The translations under genes and the position numbers were made by a program. Under the pieces are notes generated by a model, which saw only the letters and a program-made list of their open reading frames with translations, was not told the origin of the DNA and ran no database searches. A DNA stretch of 64,000 nt, taken from assembly GCF_001563225.1 (NCBI RefSeq), contig NZ_CP014206.1, positions 2,728,001-2,792,000 on the forward strand, given 5' to 3'. The stretch's first letter is position 1, and every line of letters starts with the position of its first letter. Below, piece by piece: positions 17,392 through 27,633 of this stretch. The DNA comes from Pseudodesulfovibrio indicus. GTDB lineage: Bacteria > Desulfobacterota > Desulfovibrionia > Desulfovibrionales > Desulfovibrionaceae.

Positions 17392-17652
17392 ATGACCGAT
17401 AAAACGGAACAATTCAAGCAGGTTCTCAATGACCATCATCAATGGCCCTGCCCCTACGTCTACAAGTTCATCGTACCCTCGGAAAAGATGGACCAATTCC
17501 GCGAGCTGTTCGCCTCGGAAGCCCTGGAGACAAGGCCCTCCCGGACGGGGAAATATACAAGTGTGACAATCACTTCCACCATGTGCTCCGCAGAGGAGGT
17601 CATGGGAGTGTACGAGAAGGCCGCCCAGGTCCCCGGCGTCATGTCGCTATAA
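17392..17652 (+). CDS. DUF493 (YbeD-like) protein
   Basis: An 86-residue protein of the YbeD/DUF493 family, which has an ACT-like fold. The sequence follows the family pattern: WPCPYVYKFIVP near residues 17-28, RPSRTGKYTSVTI in the middle and a VMGVYEKAAQVPGV helix and strand at the end. The function is unknown. It has its own promoter and stands alone, 112 bases upstream of nifU. Confidence 0.9.
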   Translation: MTDKTEQFKQVLNDHHQWPCPYVYKFIVPSEKMDQFRELFASEALETRPSRTGKYTSVTITSTMCSAEEVMGVYEKAAQVPGVMSL

Positions 17653-17763
17653 ATCGGGCTCCAAGCCTTTACACCCGTTCGGCCCGTACTTATCCTAAAC
17701 GAATGCGATTGAATCACATTTGTCATAAGTATTCAGATATCCCCAAAGCCTACCGGAGTAACC

Positions 17764-18618
17764 ATGTGGGAATACACCGATAAAGTTAAGGACCACTTCC
17801 TGAATCCGCGCAACGTCGGCACCATTGAGGATGCGGACGGCGTCGGAGAGGTCGGCTCTCTCGCCTGCGGCGACGCCCTGACCCTGTACATCAAGGTCGA
17901 CGACGACGGCCGGATCACCGACGCCAAGTTCCAGACCTTCGGCTGCGCAAGCGCCATCGCCTCCAGCTCCGCCCTGACCGAGCTGCTCATCGGCAAGACC
18001 GTGGAGGAGGCGGAGAAACTCACCAACAAGGACATCGCCGAATACCTGGGCGGACTGCCCCGCGAGAAGATGCACTGCTCCGTCATGGGCCAGGAAGCCC
18101 TGGAGCAGGCCATCAAGAACATGCGCGGCGAGGCCCCGTCCAAGGCCGAGCATTCCCATGAAGGCGAGCTGATCTGCGAATGCTTCGGCGTGTTCGACGA
18201 GGAAATCCTGCGCGCCATCAAGGAGAACGACCTCAAGACCGTGGAGGACGTGACCAACTTCACCAAGGCCGGAGGCGGCTGCGGAAAGTGCATCCCGGAC
18301 CTCGAACGGCTGCTGGCCCAGGCCCACGGCGAAGGCGTCTGCGAAACCCCGTCCGAAGCCCCGTCCTTCCCGGCCCAGGGCATGACCAACATCCAGCGCA
18401 TGCACCTCATCGAGCGGGTCATCGACGAGGACATCCGGCCCAAGCTCCAGGCCGACGGCGGCAACATCCAGCTCGTGGACATCGACCGCGAGACCGTGGT
18501 GGTGCAGTTCATGGGCATGTGCTCCGGCTGCCCGTCCAGCCAGGCCACGCTGAAGAGCCTGGTGGAGGGAACCCTCAAGGAAAAGGTCGATCCCGACATC
18601 CAGGTACGGGAGGGATAA
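17764..18618 (+). CDS. nifU: NifU Fe-S cluster scaffold, three-domain
   Basis: A full-length 284-residue NifU. The IscU-like domain (1-130) has the three ligand cysteines in SLACGD, FGCASA and MHCSVMG. A BFD-like [2Fe-2S] domain (about 137-185) has CECFG and GGCGKC. The NifU C-terminal domain (about 205-284) has the CSGC motif that carries a cluster. It builds Fe-S clusters with sulfur from NifS, whose gene follows after 3 bases. No nitrogenase genes are here, so it most likely acts as the general assembly system. ATG 17764 follows CCGGAG. Confidence 0.96.
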   Translation: MWEYTDKVKDHFLNPRNVGTIEDADGVGEVGSLACGDALTLYIKVDDDGRITDAKFQTFGCASAIASSSALTELLIGKTVEEAEKLTNKDIAEYLGGLPREKMHCSVMGQEALEQAIKNMRGEAPSKAEHSHEGELICECFGVFDEEILRAIKENDLKTVEDVTNFTKAGGGCGKCIPDLERLLAQAHGEGVCETPSEAPSFPAQGMTNIQRMHLIERVIDEDIRPKLQADGGNIQLVDIDRETVVVQFMGMCSGCPSSQATLKSLVEGTLKEKVDPDIQVREG

Positions 18619-18621
18619 GCC

Positions 18622-19818
18622 ATGAAGACCATCTATCTCGACAACAACGCCACCACCCAGGTGGACCCGGCCGTGTTCGAGGCTATGAAGCCCTACTTCG
18701 TGGACCTCTACGGCAATCCCTCCTCCATGCACCGCTTCGGCGGGCAGGTGGGAGTCAAGATCAAGGAGGCGCGCGCCAACGTGGCCGCCCTGCTCGGCTG
18801 CGAACCCGAGGAGATCATCTTCACCTCCTGCGGTTCGGAGTCCGACAACACGGCCATCCGCTCCGCCCTGAAAGCCCGGCCCGACCGCAGGCACATCGTG
18901 ACCACCGCCGTGGAGCACCCGGCCATTCTGAGCCTGTGCAAATATCTCGAAAAGCGCGACGGCTACGAGGTCACCTACCTCGGGACCGACGACAAGGGAC
19001 GGCTGGACCTTGAGGAGTACAAGGCCGCCATCCGGCCCGATACGGCCATCGTTTCGGTCATGTGGGCCAACAACGAGACCGGCAACATTTATCCCATCGA
19101 GGAGATGGCGCGGATCGCCAAGGAACACGACGTGTTCTTCCACACGGACGCGGTCCAGGCCGTGGGCAAGGTGCCCATCGACCTGAAGACCGTCCCGGTG
19201 GACATGCTCTCCCTGTCCGGCCACAAGCTGCACGCCCCCAAGGGCGTGGGCGCGCTGTTCGTGCGCAAGAAGCTCCCCTTCCGCCCGTTCCTCATCGGCG
19301 GGCACCAGGAGCGCAGCCGCCGCGCGGGTACCGAGAACACCACGGGCATCATCGCCCTGGGCAAGGCGTGCGAGCTGGCGCTTCGACATATGGACGAGGA
19401 AAACACCGAGGTCCGCCGACTGCGCGACAAGTTGGAGACCGGCCTGCTCAAGGCGGTGCCCGACGCCAAGCTCAACGGCGACCCGGAACACCGGCTGCCC
19501 AACACCTCCAACATCTCCTTCGGCTATGTGGAGGGCGAGGCCATCCTGCTGATGATGGACCAGCTCGGCATCGCGGCCAGCTCCGGCTCGGCCTGCACAT
19601 CCGGCTCCCTGGAGCCGTCCCACGTGCTGCTCTCAATGGGCGTTCCGTTCACCTTCGCCCACGGCTCCATCCGCTTCTCCCTGAGCCGGTTCAACACCGA
19701 GGAAGAGATCGATTTCGTGCTGGAAAGCCTGCCGCCGATCATCGAGAACCTGCGCAAGCTCTCCCCCTTCTCGGCGGAAAAGCAGGCCCCGGCCTGCACC
19801 AAGAGTTTCACGGAGTAG
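18622..19818 (+). CDS. nifS: NifS cysteine desulfurase
   Basis: A 398-residue PLP enzyme that takes sulfur from cysteine for cluster assembly. The N-terminus is YLDNNATT, the PLP lysine is in [10 protein letters not shown] (about 202), and the active cysteine is in [14 protein letters not shown] (about 325), a short loop of the class I NifS/IscS type. The C-terminal tail contains an additional cysteine (PACTKS). Located between nifU and cysK, so its substrate is made by the next two genes. Confidence 0.96.
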   Translation: MKTIYLDNNATTQVDPAVFEAMKPYFVDLYGNPSSMHRFGGQVGVKIKEARANVAALLGCEPEEIIFTSCGSESDNTAIRSALKARPDRRHIVTTAVEHPAILSLCKYLEKRDGYEVTYLGTDDKGRLDLEEYKAAIRPDTAIVSVMWANNETGNIYPIEEMARIAKEHDVFFHTDAVQAVGKVPIDLKTVPVDMLSLSGHKLHAPKGVGALFVRKKLPFRPFLIGGHQERSRRAGTENTTGIIALGKACELALRHMDEENTEVRRLRDKLETGLLKAVPDAKLNGDPEHRLPNTSNISFGYVEGEAILLMMDQLGIAASSGSACTSGSLEPSHVLLSMGVPFTFAHGSIRFSLSRFNTEEEIDFVLESLPPIIENLRKLSPFSAEKQAPACTKSFTE

Positions 19819-19822
19819 CACC

Positions 19823-20743
19823 ATGAAGATAGCCAACGACATGACGGAGCTGGTCGGGCGGACCCCCATGGTCCGGTTGAACCGGCTGTCCGAAGGACTG
19901 AACGCCACCCTGGTGGCCAAGCTCGAATTCAACAACCCCTGCGCTTCGGTCAAGGACCGCATCGCCAAAAGCATGATCGAAACGGGCCTGGCCGACGGGA
20001 CCATCACCAAGGATACGGTCCTGGTGGAGCCGACCAGCGGCAACACCGGCATCGGCCTGGCCTTTGTCTGCGCGGTCAAGGGCATGCGGCTGGTCCTGAC
20101 CATGCCCGAGTCCATGTCCATCGAGCGCCGCAAGCTGCTCAAGGGGCTGGGCGCGGAGCTGATCCTGACCCCGGCCGCCGAGGGCATGAAAGGGGCCATC
20201 GCCCGCGCCCAGGCCATCGTGGCCGAGATGGACGACGCCTACATGCCCATGCAGTTCGAAAATCCGGCCAACCCGGAGGCGCACCGCAAGACAACGGCCC
20301 TGGAGATCTGGGACGACACCGACGGCCAGGTGGACGTGTTCGTGGCGGGCGTGGGCACCGGCGGCACCCTGACCGGCGTGGCCGAGGTCCTCAAGGCGAA
20401 GAAGCCCGGCGTCAAGGCCGTGGCCGTGGAGCCAGAGGCGTCCCCGGTCCTGTCCGGCGGACAGCCCGGCCCGCACATGATCCAGGGCATCGGCGCGGGA
20501 TTCGTTCCCGACGCCCTGAACCCGGAGATCATCGACGAAGTGATCAAGATCGCCAACGACACGGCCGTGGAGACCGCCAAGGAGCTGCTCAAGCGCGAGG
20601 GCATCCTGTGCGGCATCTCCTCCGGCGCCAATGCGGCGGCGGCCATCGAACTCGCCCGGCGCGAGGAAAACGCGGGCAAGATGATCGTCTTCATCGTCTG
20701 CGACACCGGCGAACGCTACCTGTCCACCCCGCTTTTCGAATAA
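19823..20743 (+). CDS. cysK: cysteine synthase A (O-acetylserine sulfhydrylase)
   Basis: A 306-residue PLP enzyme making cysteine from O-acetylserine and sulfide. The PLP lysine is in NPCASVKDR (about 43), with the substrate loop TSGNTGIG (about 72-79) and the GTGGTLTG phosphate loop (about 178-185). It begins 4 bases after nifS and precedes cysE. Confidence 0.96.
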   Translation: MKIANDMTELVGRTPMVRLNRLSEGLNATLVAKLEFNNPCASVKDRIAKSMIETGLADGTITKDTVLVEPTSGNTGIGLAFVCAVKGMRLVLTMPESMSIERRKLLKGLGAELILTPAAEGMKGAIARAQAIVAEMDDAYMPMQFENPANPEAHRKTTALEIWDDTDGQVDVFVAGVGTGGTLTGVAEVLKAKKPGVKAVAVEPEASPVLSGGQPGPHMIQGIGAGFVPDALNPEIIDEVIKIANDTAVETAKELLKREGILCGISSGANAAAAIELARREENAGKMIVFIVCDTGERYLSTPLFE

Positions 20744-20754
20744 GGAACCATTCC

Positions 20755-21675
20755 ATGACCAGTGAAGATTACACGTTGGCGGACGTGGTCGCGCTCCTCG
20801 TGGAGTCCGGGGACAAAGGCCCGGCCTCGCACCGCTTCTCGGACGAAGCGCCCATGCCCTCGGTGGATATCCTGCGGGATATCGTCGAGGACCTGCGCTG
20901 CGTCCTGTTCCCCGGCTATTTCGGGCCGTCCGACATCACCCCGGACACCATGCCCTATTACATCGGGTCCACCCTGGACCAGCTGGAACGCAAGCTGGCC
21001 GACCAGATCAACCGGGGCTACTGCTTCGTCTGCGAGGCCACCACCACTGACCGGTGCAACGACTGCGACAAGCGGGCCAGGCGCATCGCCAAGAAATTCA
21101 TCACCAAGCTGCCCGAGATCAGGGAGTACCTGCTGTCCGACGTGGAGGCCGCGTACATCGGCGACCCGGCGGCCAAGACCCACGGGGAGACCATCTTCTG
21201 CTACCCGTCCATCCGGGCCCTGACCAACCACCGCATCGCCCACGAGCTGTACAAGCTCGGCGTGGACATCATCCCCCGGATCATCGGGGAGATGGCCCAC
21301 TCGGACACCGGCATCGACATCCATCCCGGCGCGACCATCGGACGCTCCTTCTTCATCGACCACGGCACCGGCACGGTCATCGGCGAGACCTGCATCATCG
21401 GCGACAACGTGCGCGTGTACCAGGGCGTGACCCTGGGCGCCAAGTCCTTCCCCAAGGGCGAGGACGAGATGCTCATCAAGGGGCTGCCCCGCCATCCCAT
21501 CGTGGAGGACGACGTGATCATCTACGCCGGGGCGACCATCCTTGGGCGCATAACCATCGGCAGGGAAGCGGTCGTGGGCGGCAACGTGTGGATCACCCGA
21601 GACGTTCCCGCAGGAGCGCAGATCGTCCAGTCCAGGGCCATGCAGCAGTCCTTTGAACACGGCGAAGGCATCTGA
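20755..21675 (+). CDS. cysE: serine O-acetyltransferase (CysE/EpsC-like)
   Basis: A 306-residue left-handed beta-helix acetyltransferase that activates serine for CysK. The hexapeptide-repeat region (about 185-285) has DIHPGATIG, DHGTGTVIGET, GVTLGAKSF and the His/Asp catalytic context. The N-terminal part is longer than E. coli CysE and carries an unusual Cys cluster, CxxC-x7-CxxC (about residues 90-104), that looks like a zinc ribbon. ATG 20755 has AAGGA upstream; the frame is open further upstream inside cysK but without a start signal. Confidence 0.93.
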   Translation: MTSEDYTLADVVALLVESGDKGPASHRFSDEAPMPSVDILRDIVEDLRCVLFPGYFGPSDITPDTMPYYIGSTLDQLERKLADQINRGYCFVCEATTTDRCNDCDKRARRIAKKFITKLPEIREYLLSDVEAAYIGDPAAKTHGETIFCYPSIRALTNHRIAHELYKLGVDIIPRIIGEMAHSDTGIDIHPGATIGRSFFIDHGTGTVIGETCIIGDNVRVYQGVTLGAKSFPKGEDEMLIKGLPRHPIVEDDVIIYAGATILGRITIGREAVVGGNVWITRDVPAGAQIVQSRAMQQSFEHGEGI

Positions 21676-21697
21676 CCGCTTCAAATAAATAACCAAT

Positions 21698-21735
21698 AAA
21701 AAAGGAGACATGGTTACCCATGTCTCCTTTTTCTT
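21698..21735. terminator. bidirectional terminator
   Basis: Stem AAAAAGGAGACATGG / CCATGTCTCCTTTTT with a 4-base loop, T-rich on both strands. It separates cysE from the convergent TPR gene. Confidence 0.92.
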
Positions 21736-21750
21736 AAAGTTGAGCTTAAA

Positions 21751-22377
21751 CTATTTTTCCAGCTCCGCGACCAGGGCGGCCAGGGACTGGCCGGACGGCG
21801 TCTTGGCATTGGGGTCCATTGCCAGGACCTCCTTCCAGACCTTGAGGGCCGCCGGCTTGTCGTTCAGGTCGTGAAGGTAGACGATGCCCATGTTGAAGCG
21901 CGAGGTAATGTGGTTCGGGTCCAGGGACGCGGCGTGGCCGAAGGCATCCACGGCCTTGTCAAACTGCTTGGTGCGACGGTACATGACGCCCAGGTCGGAC
22001 CAGACGTTGATGTCCATGGGCTTCAGCTCCAGGGCGCGCTCGTAGGCGTTGACCGCCCGCGCGGGCAGGTCGTGGTCGAAACAGAAGTTGCCCAGCTGAA
22101 TCCATTTCTCCGCGTCGGTCGGGTCGGCGGCCGCCGCGTTCTCCATGTCGGCCAGGGCCGCCGGGTCCGCGGTGTGCGGCACGGGCGACTGGGTGGGCTC
22201 GACCTGGCTGGAGAGGTTGGAGCGCTGGTCCCGCTGCCCCACGTAGAGCATGGTCACGGCATTGCCGATGAAGACCCCGGCCAGCAGGCCGATGACCATC
22301 AGCAGGTACGCCGAATTCTTTTTCATGTAATTATCTTGCAGTTCCGCCTGTTCGCGCTCTTTCTTGTGCACTCCCAT
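21751..22377 (-). CDS. membrane-anchored TPR protein
   Basis: A 208-residue protein with a charged cytoplasmic N-terminus, one membrane helix (about 23-43, AYLLMVIGLLAGVFIGNAV) and three TPR repeats (about 85-190: EKWIQLGNFCFDHDLPARAVNAYERALELKP, and two similar). TPRs suggest a protein-binding scaffold; it resembles the C-terminal TPR part of cytochrome-c biogenesis CcmI-like proteins, but no ccm genes are nearby. The start is supported by GAGGAGA upstream. Confidence 0.8.
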   Translation of the reverse strand: MGVHKKEREQAELQDNYMKKNSAYLLMVIGLLAGVFIGNAVTMLYVGQRDQRSNLSSQVEPTQSPVPHTADPAALADMENAAAADPTDAEKWIQLGNFCFDHDLPARAVNAYERALELKPMDINVWSDLGVMYRRTKQFDKAVDAFGHAASLDPNHITSRFNMGIVYLHDLNDKPAALKVWKEVLAMDPNAKTPSGQSLAALVAELEK

Positions 22378-22588
22378 ACGTTCTCCTCAAAGGTGGTTTC
22401 CATCGGTCGGACCCGGCGGTCCGAGGGGGACAAAAGCACGTTTCCGGCCCTGTGTAAACATTGTGCAACGGGCTGCGGAGGCCGTGCAATGCTTGACTTC
22501 GACGCCGTGTTATACCAATCTACGCGGTCTCATTTGAACTTACACTTTCATCTAAAGAAATATACGGTTCCGGAGGACTTGAAAACCC

Positions 22589-25405
22589 ATGAGCGATTAC
22601 AAGAAGACGCTGCTCCTGCCCCAGACTTCGTTCCCCATGAAGGCCAACCTCAAGCAACGGGAGCCGGAGATGCTCAAGTTCTGGGAGGAGACCAAGGCCT
22701 ATGACGCGATGGTCGCGGCTGGCGACCCCGACGACACCTATGTGCTGCACGACGGCCCGCCCTACGCCAACGGCCACATCCACATGGGAACCGCCCTGAA
22801 CAAGGTCCTCAAGGACATCATCGTCAAGTCCCGGAACATCCAGGGCCAGCGGGCCGAGTACGTACCGGGCTGGGACTGCCACGGGCTGCCCATCGAGCAC
22901 AAGGTCGAGCAGGAGCTGAAGAAAAAGAACAAGGAACTCGACACACTGACCATCCGCAAGATCTGCCGTTCCTATGCGGCCAAGTGGCTGGACACCCAGC
23001 GCGGCGAGTTCAAGCGTCTCGGCGTGTTCGGCGTGTGGGACGACCCGTACATGACCATGAAGCCCGAGTACGAGGCGGCCACCGCCCGCGAACTGGGCCG
23101 GTTCATGGAGCGCGAAGGCGTTGTGCGCGGCAAGAAGCCCATCTACTGGTGCTGCGACTGCCGCACCGCCCTGGCCGAGGCCGAAGTGGAGTACGAGGAC
23201 CACTCCTCGCCGTCCATCTACGTCCGCTTCCCCATGGCCGATGAGAATTTCAAGAAGATCGCGGACATCGACGTTTCCAAGCTGTTCATCGTCATCTGGA
23301 CCACCACCCCCTGGACCATCCCGGACAATATGGCCGTGGCCGTGCATCCGGACTTCGACTACGTCCTGGTGCAGGCGGGCGGCTCCTACTACGTCATGGC
23401 CGAGGCGCTGCTCGAATCCTGCGCCGGAAAGTTCGGCTGGGACTCCCCTGAAATCCTGGCCACCTTCAAGGGCGCGGAGATCGAGGGCATCAAGGCCAAG
23501 CACCCGATATACGACCGCGAGTCCCCGGTGGTTCTGGCCGACTACGTGACGTTCGACACCGGCACCGGCTGCGTGCACACCGCGCCCGGCCACGGACGCG
23601 AGGACTTCGAGACCGGCCTGCGCTATGGGCTGGAGATATACTCGCCCATGAACGACCGGGGCCAGTTCCTGCCCGAGGTGGAGTTCTTCGCAGGGCTCAA
23701 CGTCTGGGAGGCCAACCCCAAGGTCATCGAGAAGCTGACCGAGCTTGGCAATCTGCTCGCCTCCGAGAAGATCAGCCACTCCTACCCCCACTGCTGGCGC
23801 TGCAAGGAGCCGGTCATCTTCCGCGCCACCACCCAGTGGTTCATCGGCATGGACGAGAACGACCTGCGCAAGCGCGCCCTGTCCGCCATCCGCAACGACG
23901 TGAACTGGGTTCCCGCCTGGGGCGAGGAACGCATCTACAGCATGATCGAAAACCGGCCCGACTGGTGCATCTCGCGCCAGCGCAACTGGGGCGTGCCCAT
24001 CTCCGCGCTGATCTGCGAAGACTGCGACGAGACCTGGTTCGACGCCCAGTGGGTCTACGACATCTGCGACAAGTACGCCGCGCACGAAACCGGCTGCGAC
24101 TACTGGTTCGAGGCCCCGCTGGAGGAGATCGTCCCCGAGGGACTGACCTGCCCCAAATGCGGCGGCAACCACTGGAAGCGGGAGACCGACATCCTGGACG
24201 TCTGGTTCGACTCCGGCACCAGCTACGCCGCCGTTGTGGAGCTGCGCAAGGAGACCCGCTTCCCGGCCGACCTGTACCTTGAGGGGTCCGACCAGCATCG
24301 CGGCTGGTTCCACTCCTCCCTGCTCGCCTCGGTGGGCACTCGCGAAGTGCCGCCCTACAAGACCGTCCTGACCCACGGCTACGTGGTCGACGCCGAGGGC
24401 CGCAAGATGTCGAAATCCATCGGCAACGTCCTTGCGCCCCAGGAGATCATCGACAAGTTCGGCGCGGAAATCCTGCGCATGTGGGTGGCCGCCTCCAACT
24501 ACCAGGAGGACATCCGCATCTCCGACGAGACCCTGAACCGTCTGGTGGACGCCTACCGCCGCATCCGCAACACCTGCCGCTACCTGTTGTCGAACCTCAA
24601 CGACTTCGACCCGGCGAACAAGGTGGCCGTGGCGGACATGCTGCCGCTGGACCGCTACGCCCTGGACATGGTCGTGCGCCAGCACGACGCCATCCGCAAG
24701 GCGTACCGCAATTTCGAATTCCACAAGGTCTACCACACCCTGCACAACCTGTGCGTGGTCGACCTGTCCGCCTTCTACCTCGACATCATCAAGGACCGCC
24801 TCTACGTGGAGGAGCAGAACGGCCTCAAGCGCCGCTCGGCCCAGACCGTGCTGTGGCAGATCCTGCTGATGCTGCTGGAGGACATGGCCCCGGTGCTGTC
24901 CTTCACCGCCGAGGAAGGGTTCCAGGCCCTGCCCGACGCCATCAAGGCGGCCCTGGACCAGACCGAAACCGTGTTCGCCCTGCGCTTCCAGCCCGAACGG
25001 CCGGAACTGTCCGCCGACGAGCGCGCCCGCTGGCAGAAGCTGGCCCTGGTCCGCTCCGAGGTGAACAAGGCCATCGAGCCCAAGCGCAAGGATCGGGTCA
25101 TCGGCAAGTCCCTGGACGCCCAGGTGACCCTCTACGCCGAGGACGACATCCGCGAGCTGGTGTCCACCGAGGACATCGACCCGCGCGAGTTCTTCATCAT
25201 CTCCAAGCTCGTCCTGGACGACCTGAAGAACGCGCCCGACGACGCCTTCCAGGCCGAGGACCTGGCGGACCTCAAGATCGGCGTGACCCCGGCTCCGGGC
25301 GAAAAATGCGAACGGTGCTGGCGGATCACCGAGAAGCTGGGCGCTGACCCGGCCTCCCCCGACACCTGCCCGCGCTGCGCCGCGGTACTCAAGACCCTGG
25401 GATAG
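22589..25405 (+). CDS. ileS: isoleucyl-tRNA synthetase
   Basis: A 938-residue class Ia synthetase charging tRNA-Ile. The HIGH motif is [11 protein letters not shown] (about 55-66), the editing domain is present ([16 protein letters not shown]), KMSKS is [10 protein letters not shown] (about 604-613), and the C-terminal zinc finger has CERC and CPRC. GGAGG is 11 bases upstream of the ATG. The upstream region (22378-22588) showed no T-box features on reading. lspA follows after 7 bases. Confidence 0.98.
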   Translation: MSDYKKTLLLPQTSFPMKANLKQREPEMLKFWEETKAYDAMVAAGDPDDTYVLHDGPPYANGHIHMGTALNKVLKDIIVKSRNIQGQRAEYVPGWDCHGLPIEHKVEQELKKKNKELDTLTIRKICRSYAAKWLDTQRGEFKRLGVFGVWDDPYMTMKPEYEAATARELGRFMEREGVVRGKKPIYWCCDCRTALAEAEVEYEDHSSPSIYVRFPMADENFKKIADIDVSKLFIVIWTTTPWTIPDNMAVAVHPDFDYVLVQAGGSYYVMAEALLESCAGKFGWDSPEILATFKGAEIEGIKAKHPIYDRESPVVLADYVTFDTGTGCVHTAPGHGREDFETGLRYGLEIYSPMNDRGQFLPEVEFFAGLNVWEANPKVIEKLTELGNLLASEKISHSYPHCWRCKEPVIFRATTQWFIGMDENDLRKRALSAIRNDVNWVPAWGEERIYSMIENRPDWCISRQRNWGVPISALICEDCDETWFDAQWVYDICDKYAAHETGCDYWFEAPLEEIVPEGLTCPKCGGNHWKRETDILDVWFDSGTSYAAVVELRKETRFPADLYLEGSDQHRGWFHSSLLASVGTREVPPYKTVLTHGYVVDAEGRKMSKSIGNVLAPQEIIDKFGAEILRMWVAASNYQEDIRISDETLNRLVDAYRRIRNTCRYLLSNLNDFDPANKVAVADMLPLDRYALDMVVRQHDAIRKAYRNFEFHKVYHTLHNLCVVDLSAFYLDIIKDRLYVEEQNGLKRRSAQTVLWQILLMLLEDMAPVLSFTAEEGFQALPDAIKAALDQTETVFALRFQPERPELSADERARWQKLALVRSEVNKAIEPKRKDRVIGKSLDAQVTLYAEDDIRELVSTEDIDPREFFIISKLVLDDLKNAPDDAFQAEDLADLKIGVTPAPGEKCERCWRITEKLGADPASPDTCPRCAAVLKTLG

Positions 25406-25412
25406 GACGCAG

Positions 25413-25910
25413 ATGAACCGCTACAAGCTGGCAGCCATCTGGGGGACGGGAACCCTCGTCATCGACCAGATCACCAAGCTGTGGGTCCACAACGCCATGG
25501 AGGTGTGGACCGGGAAGGAGGTCGTTCCCGGCTTCTTCAACCTGGTCCACGTCCTGAACAAGGGCGCGGCCTGGGGATTCCTGGACGACGAAAACATCGA
25601 CTGGCAACGGCCGCTGTTCATCGCCATCTCCCTGGCCGCCGTGCTGTTCATCGCCTACATGCTGAAGCTCTCCAGGGAGGGCGACAACTGGATGATCGCC
25701 GGGCTGGGCATGGTCGGGGGCGGGGCCGTGGGCAACGCCATCGACCGCATCTGGCTCGGCTCGGTCATCGACTTCCTGGACTTCTATTACGGCGGCTACC
25801 ACTGGCCCGCCTTCAACGTGGCCGACAGCGCCCTGACCGTGGGCGCGGGCTGCATCATCATTTCCACCCTGCTCAACCGCAAGGGGGCCACGCCGCCCCG
25901 TCTTTCCTAG
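25413..25910 (+). CDS. lspA: lipoprotein signal peptidase II
   Basis: A 165-residue inner-membrane aspartyl protease with four membrane helices that cleaves lipoprotein signal peptides. Catalytic aspartates are in GNAIDRIW (about 111) and NVADSALT (about 138). The ileS-lspA pair is a classic arrangement. A lipoprotein substrate is encoded two genes downstream. Confidence 0.97.
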   Translation: MNRYKLAAIWGTGTLVIDQITKLWVHNAMEVWTGKEVVPGFFNLVHVLNKGAAWGFLDDENIDWQRPLFIAISLAAVLFIAYMLKLSREGDNWMIAGLGMVGGGAVGNAIDRIWLGSVIDFLDFYYGGYHWPAFNVADSALTVGAGCIIISTLLNRKGATPPRLS

Positions 25911-25920
25911 GAGACCATAC

Positions 25921-26145
25921 ATGTTCGCAGACTTCTCCGCCCTGACCCCGACCCAATGGGCCGTCATCCTGATCATTGTCGGAGCCTGCTTCTCCTTCAG
26001 CGCCTGGGCCATCCTGGACGTCTGGAAGCGTGAGTACGAGTCCTCCACGGAAAAAAGCCTGTGGATGCAGATTTGCATTTTTATTCCCATTTTCGGCGCT
26101 CTGACGTATCTTTTCCTTGGCAGAAAACGAGGGAGCCTCCAATGA
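25921..26145 (+). CDS. small PLD_N-domain membrane protein
   Basis: A 74-residue protein with two hydrophobic helices (about 13-34 and 46-64) and the WAILDVWKRE motif followed by FGALTYLFLGRKRG, matching the N-terminal phospholipase D-nuclease/cardiolipin-synthase anchor domain found alone in many bacteria. The role is unknown. Its stop overlaps the next gene's start (ATGA). Confidence 0.8.
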   Translation: MFADFSALTPTQWAVILIIVGACFSFSAWAILDVWKREYESSTEKSLWMQICIFIPIFGALTYLFLGRKRGSLQ

Positions 26146-27125
26146 AAATGAAATTAGACAAGATATTCGCCGTACTTATCGTATTCCTGGCCGTGGCGGC
26201 CCTGTCCGGCTGCGCCAGCAAGACCGACGTCGAAGCCATGCAGTCCGAGCGCCAGCAGGACCTGAACCGCATCCGCCAGCTGGAATCCGAGCTGACCGAA
26301 TCCCGGGAGCAGCTCAAGGCGGAGATCGAGAAATCCAACGACCCCATCCGCGCGAAATCCGCCGACATGTGGGCCGAGATCCAGTCCCTGCGCGCCGAGT
26401 TCGCCCGGCTGCGGGGCGAGATGGACGCCGTGAACATCCGGCTGGACCGCCAGGTGGGCGCGACCGATTCCCCCACCACCATGGACAGCCTGGCCAATCG
26501 CGTGGCCGAGCTTGAATTCGCCCTTGAGAACCAGCTTTCCGTGGACCTGCCCAAGGTCCGCGAGGAACGCAACGCCGCCCTGGCCGCGCAGGCCCCCGCT
26601 CCCATGGCCGTCCCCGCCGCGGGCGCTGCCGCAGATGCGGCCACCGCCTCCGACGACCCGGCGGACGCCGCCGAGGCCAAGGCGTTCGAGACCACGCCCC
26701 CGGCGGGCGCACAAGCCCCCGCCGCACCGGCCGAACAGCCTGCGGACACCGACCCGGCCAAGGCGCTCTACGACAAGGCCTATGCCCTGTACAAGGAAGG
26801 CCAGTTCGAACGCGCCCGCTCCTATTGGGCCGAGTTCACCGACACCTTCAAGGGCCACGCCTACATCCCGAGCGCGGTCTTCTGGCAGGGCCAGTGCTAC
26901 TACCAGCTCAAGGACTACGCGCGCGCCGTCATCCTGTACGAAGACGTCATAGAGAAGTACAAGAAGAGCTCCAAATTCAAGGCCGCCCTGCTCAAGGCGG
27001 GCTACTCCTGGCAATACCTGGGCAAGCCCGAGCTGGCCAAGATGCGGTTCCAGGAAGTGGTCGAGAAATTCCCCCAATCCGTGGAGGCCACCCAGGCCAA
27101 GCGGTCCCTGGACAAGATGAAATAA
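26142..27125 (+). CDS. CpoB/YbgF-like TPR lipoprotein
   Basis: A 327-residue envelope lipoprotein. A signal peptide with lipobox LSGC (Cys about 24) is followed by a coiled coil (about 30-105), an Ala/Pro-rich linker (about 150-210) and C-terminal TPRs (about 215-325: KALYDKAYALYKEGQFERARSYW and two more). This is the layout of CpoB/YbgF, which in other Gram-negatives works with Tol-Pal in cell envelope constriction; no tol genes are nearby. ATG 26142 is preceded by GGGAG. Confidence 0.85.
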   Translation: MKMKLDKIFAVLIVFLAVAALSGCASKTDVEAMQSERQQDLNRIRQLESELTESREQLKAEIEKSNDPIRAKSADMWAEIQSLRAEFARLRGEMDAVNIRLDRQVGATDSPTTMDSLANRVAELEFALENQLSVDLPKVREERNAALAAQAPAPMAVPAAGAAADAATASDDPADAAEAKAFETTPPAGAQAPAAPAEQPADTDPAKALYDKAYALYKEGQFERARSYWAEFTDTFKGHAYIPSAVFWQGQCYYQLKDYARAVILYEDVIEKYKKSSKFKAALLKAGYSWQYLGKPELAKMRFQEVVEKFPQSVEATQAKRSLDKMK

Positions 27126-27171
27126 TTGCGGTCATTGCGCCGCCGTGCCATGAACCACTCAGGATAACCCG

Positions 27172-27618
27172 ATGAAAGAAGTCACCAATAACGGTTTCAG
27201 GAAAATAGTCTACCTCTCCTTCCCCCCGGAGGTCTCCGGCCGGCCCGTGGTCTGCAACCTGCTGCGCAAGTTCGACCTGAGCTTCAACATCCTCAAGGCG
27301 GACATCAGCCCGCGCCACGAGGGAACCATGACCCTGGAGATGTACGGCCGCGAGGACGACTTCCGCAAGGGCATCGGCTACCTCAAGGAGAACGGCATCC
27401 GCATCACCCCGGTGGCGCACAAGATATTCCGCAACGAGGAGTCCTGCATCCACTGCGGCGTGTGCACGGCCATGTGCCCCACGGACGCCCTGACCCTGAA
27501 CATGGACGACAGGACCATCGTCTTCGACGTGGACAAGTGTTCCGCCTGCGGCATGTGCACCCGCGTCTGTCCGGTAAAGTGCATGACGCTGGACATGGAA
27601 GAAAACGGGAGACCCTAA
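27172..27618 (+). CDS. NIL-domain ferredoxin
   Basis: A 148-residue protein: NIL domain (1-80) followed by two [4Fe-4S] sites, CIHCGVCTAMCP and CSACGMCTRVCP. In Desulfovibrio and methanogens a NIL/ferredoxin protein of this shape is required, with a DUF39 protein, for making homocysteine from aspartate semialdehyde and sulfide. The DUF39 partner is not in the window. Aspartokinase at 61030 feeds the same precursor. Annotation of the pathway role is by family only. Confidence 0.85.
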   Translation: MKEVTNNGFRKIVYLSFPPEVSGRPVVCNLLRKFDLSFNILKADISPRHEGTMTLEMYGREDDFRKGIGYLKENGIRITPVAHKIFRNEESCIHCGVCTAMCPTDALTLNMDDRTIVFDVDKCSACGMCTRVCPVKCMTLDMEENGRP

Positions 27619-27633
27619 CCATCCGAGAGTCCC

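Noticed and set aside
17695..19623. 642-codon open frame antisense to nifU/nifS
   Set aside because: Shadow of confident genes on the plus strand.
22378..22588. T-box upstream of ileS
   Set aside because: No T-box-like sequence, specifier or antiterminator pattern was seen; T-boxes are rare in this lineage.
22520..24745. 741-codon open frame antisense to ileS
   Set aside because: ileS is unmistakable on the plus strand; antisense frame has no ribosome site or family.
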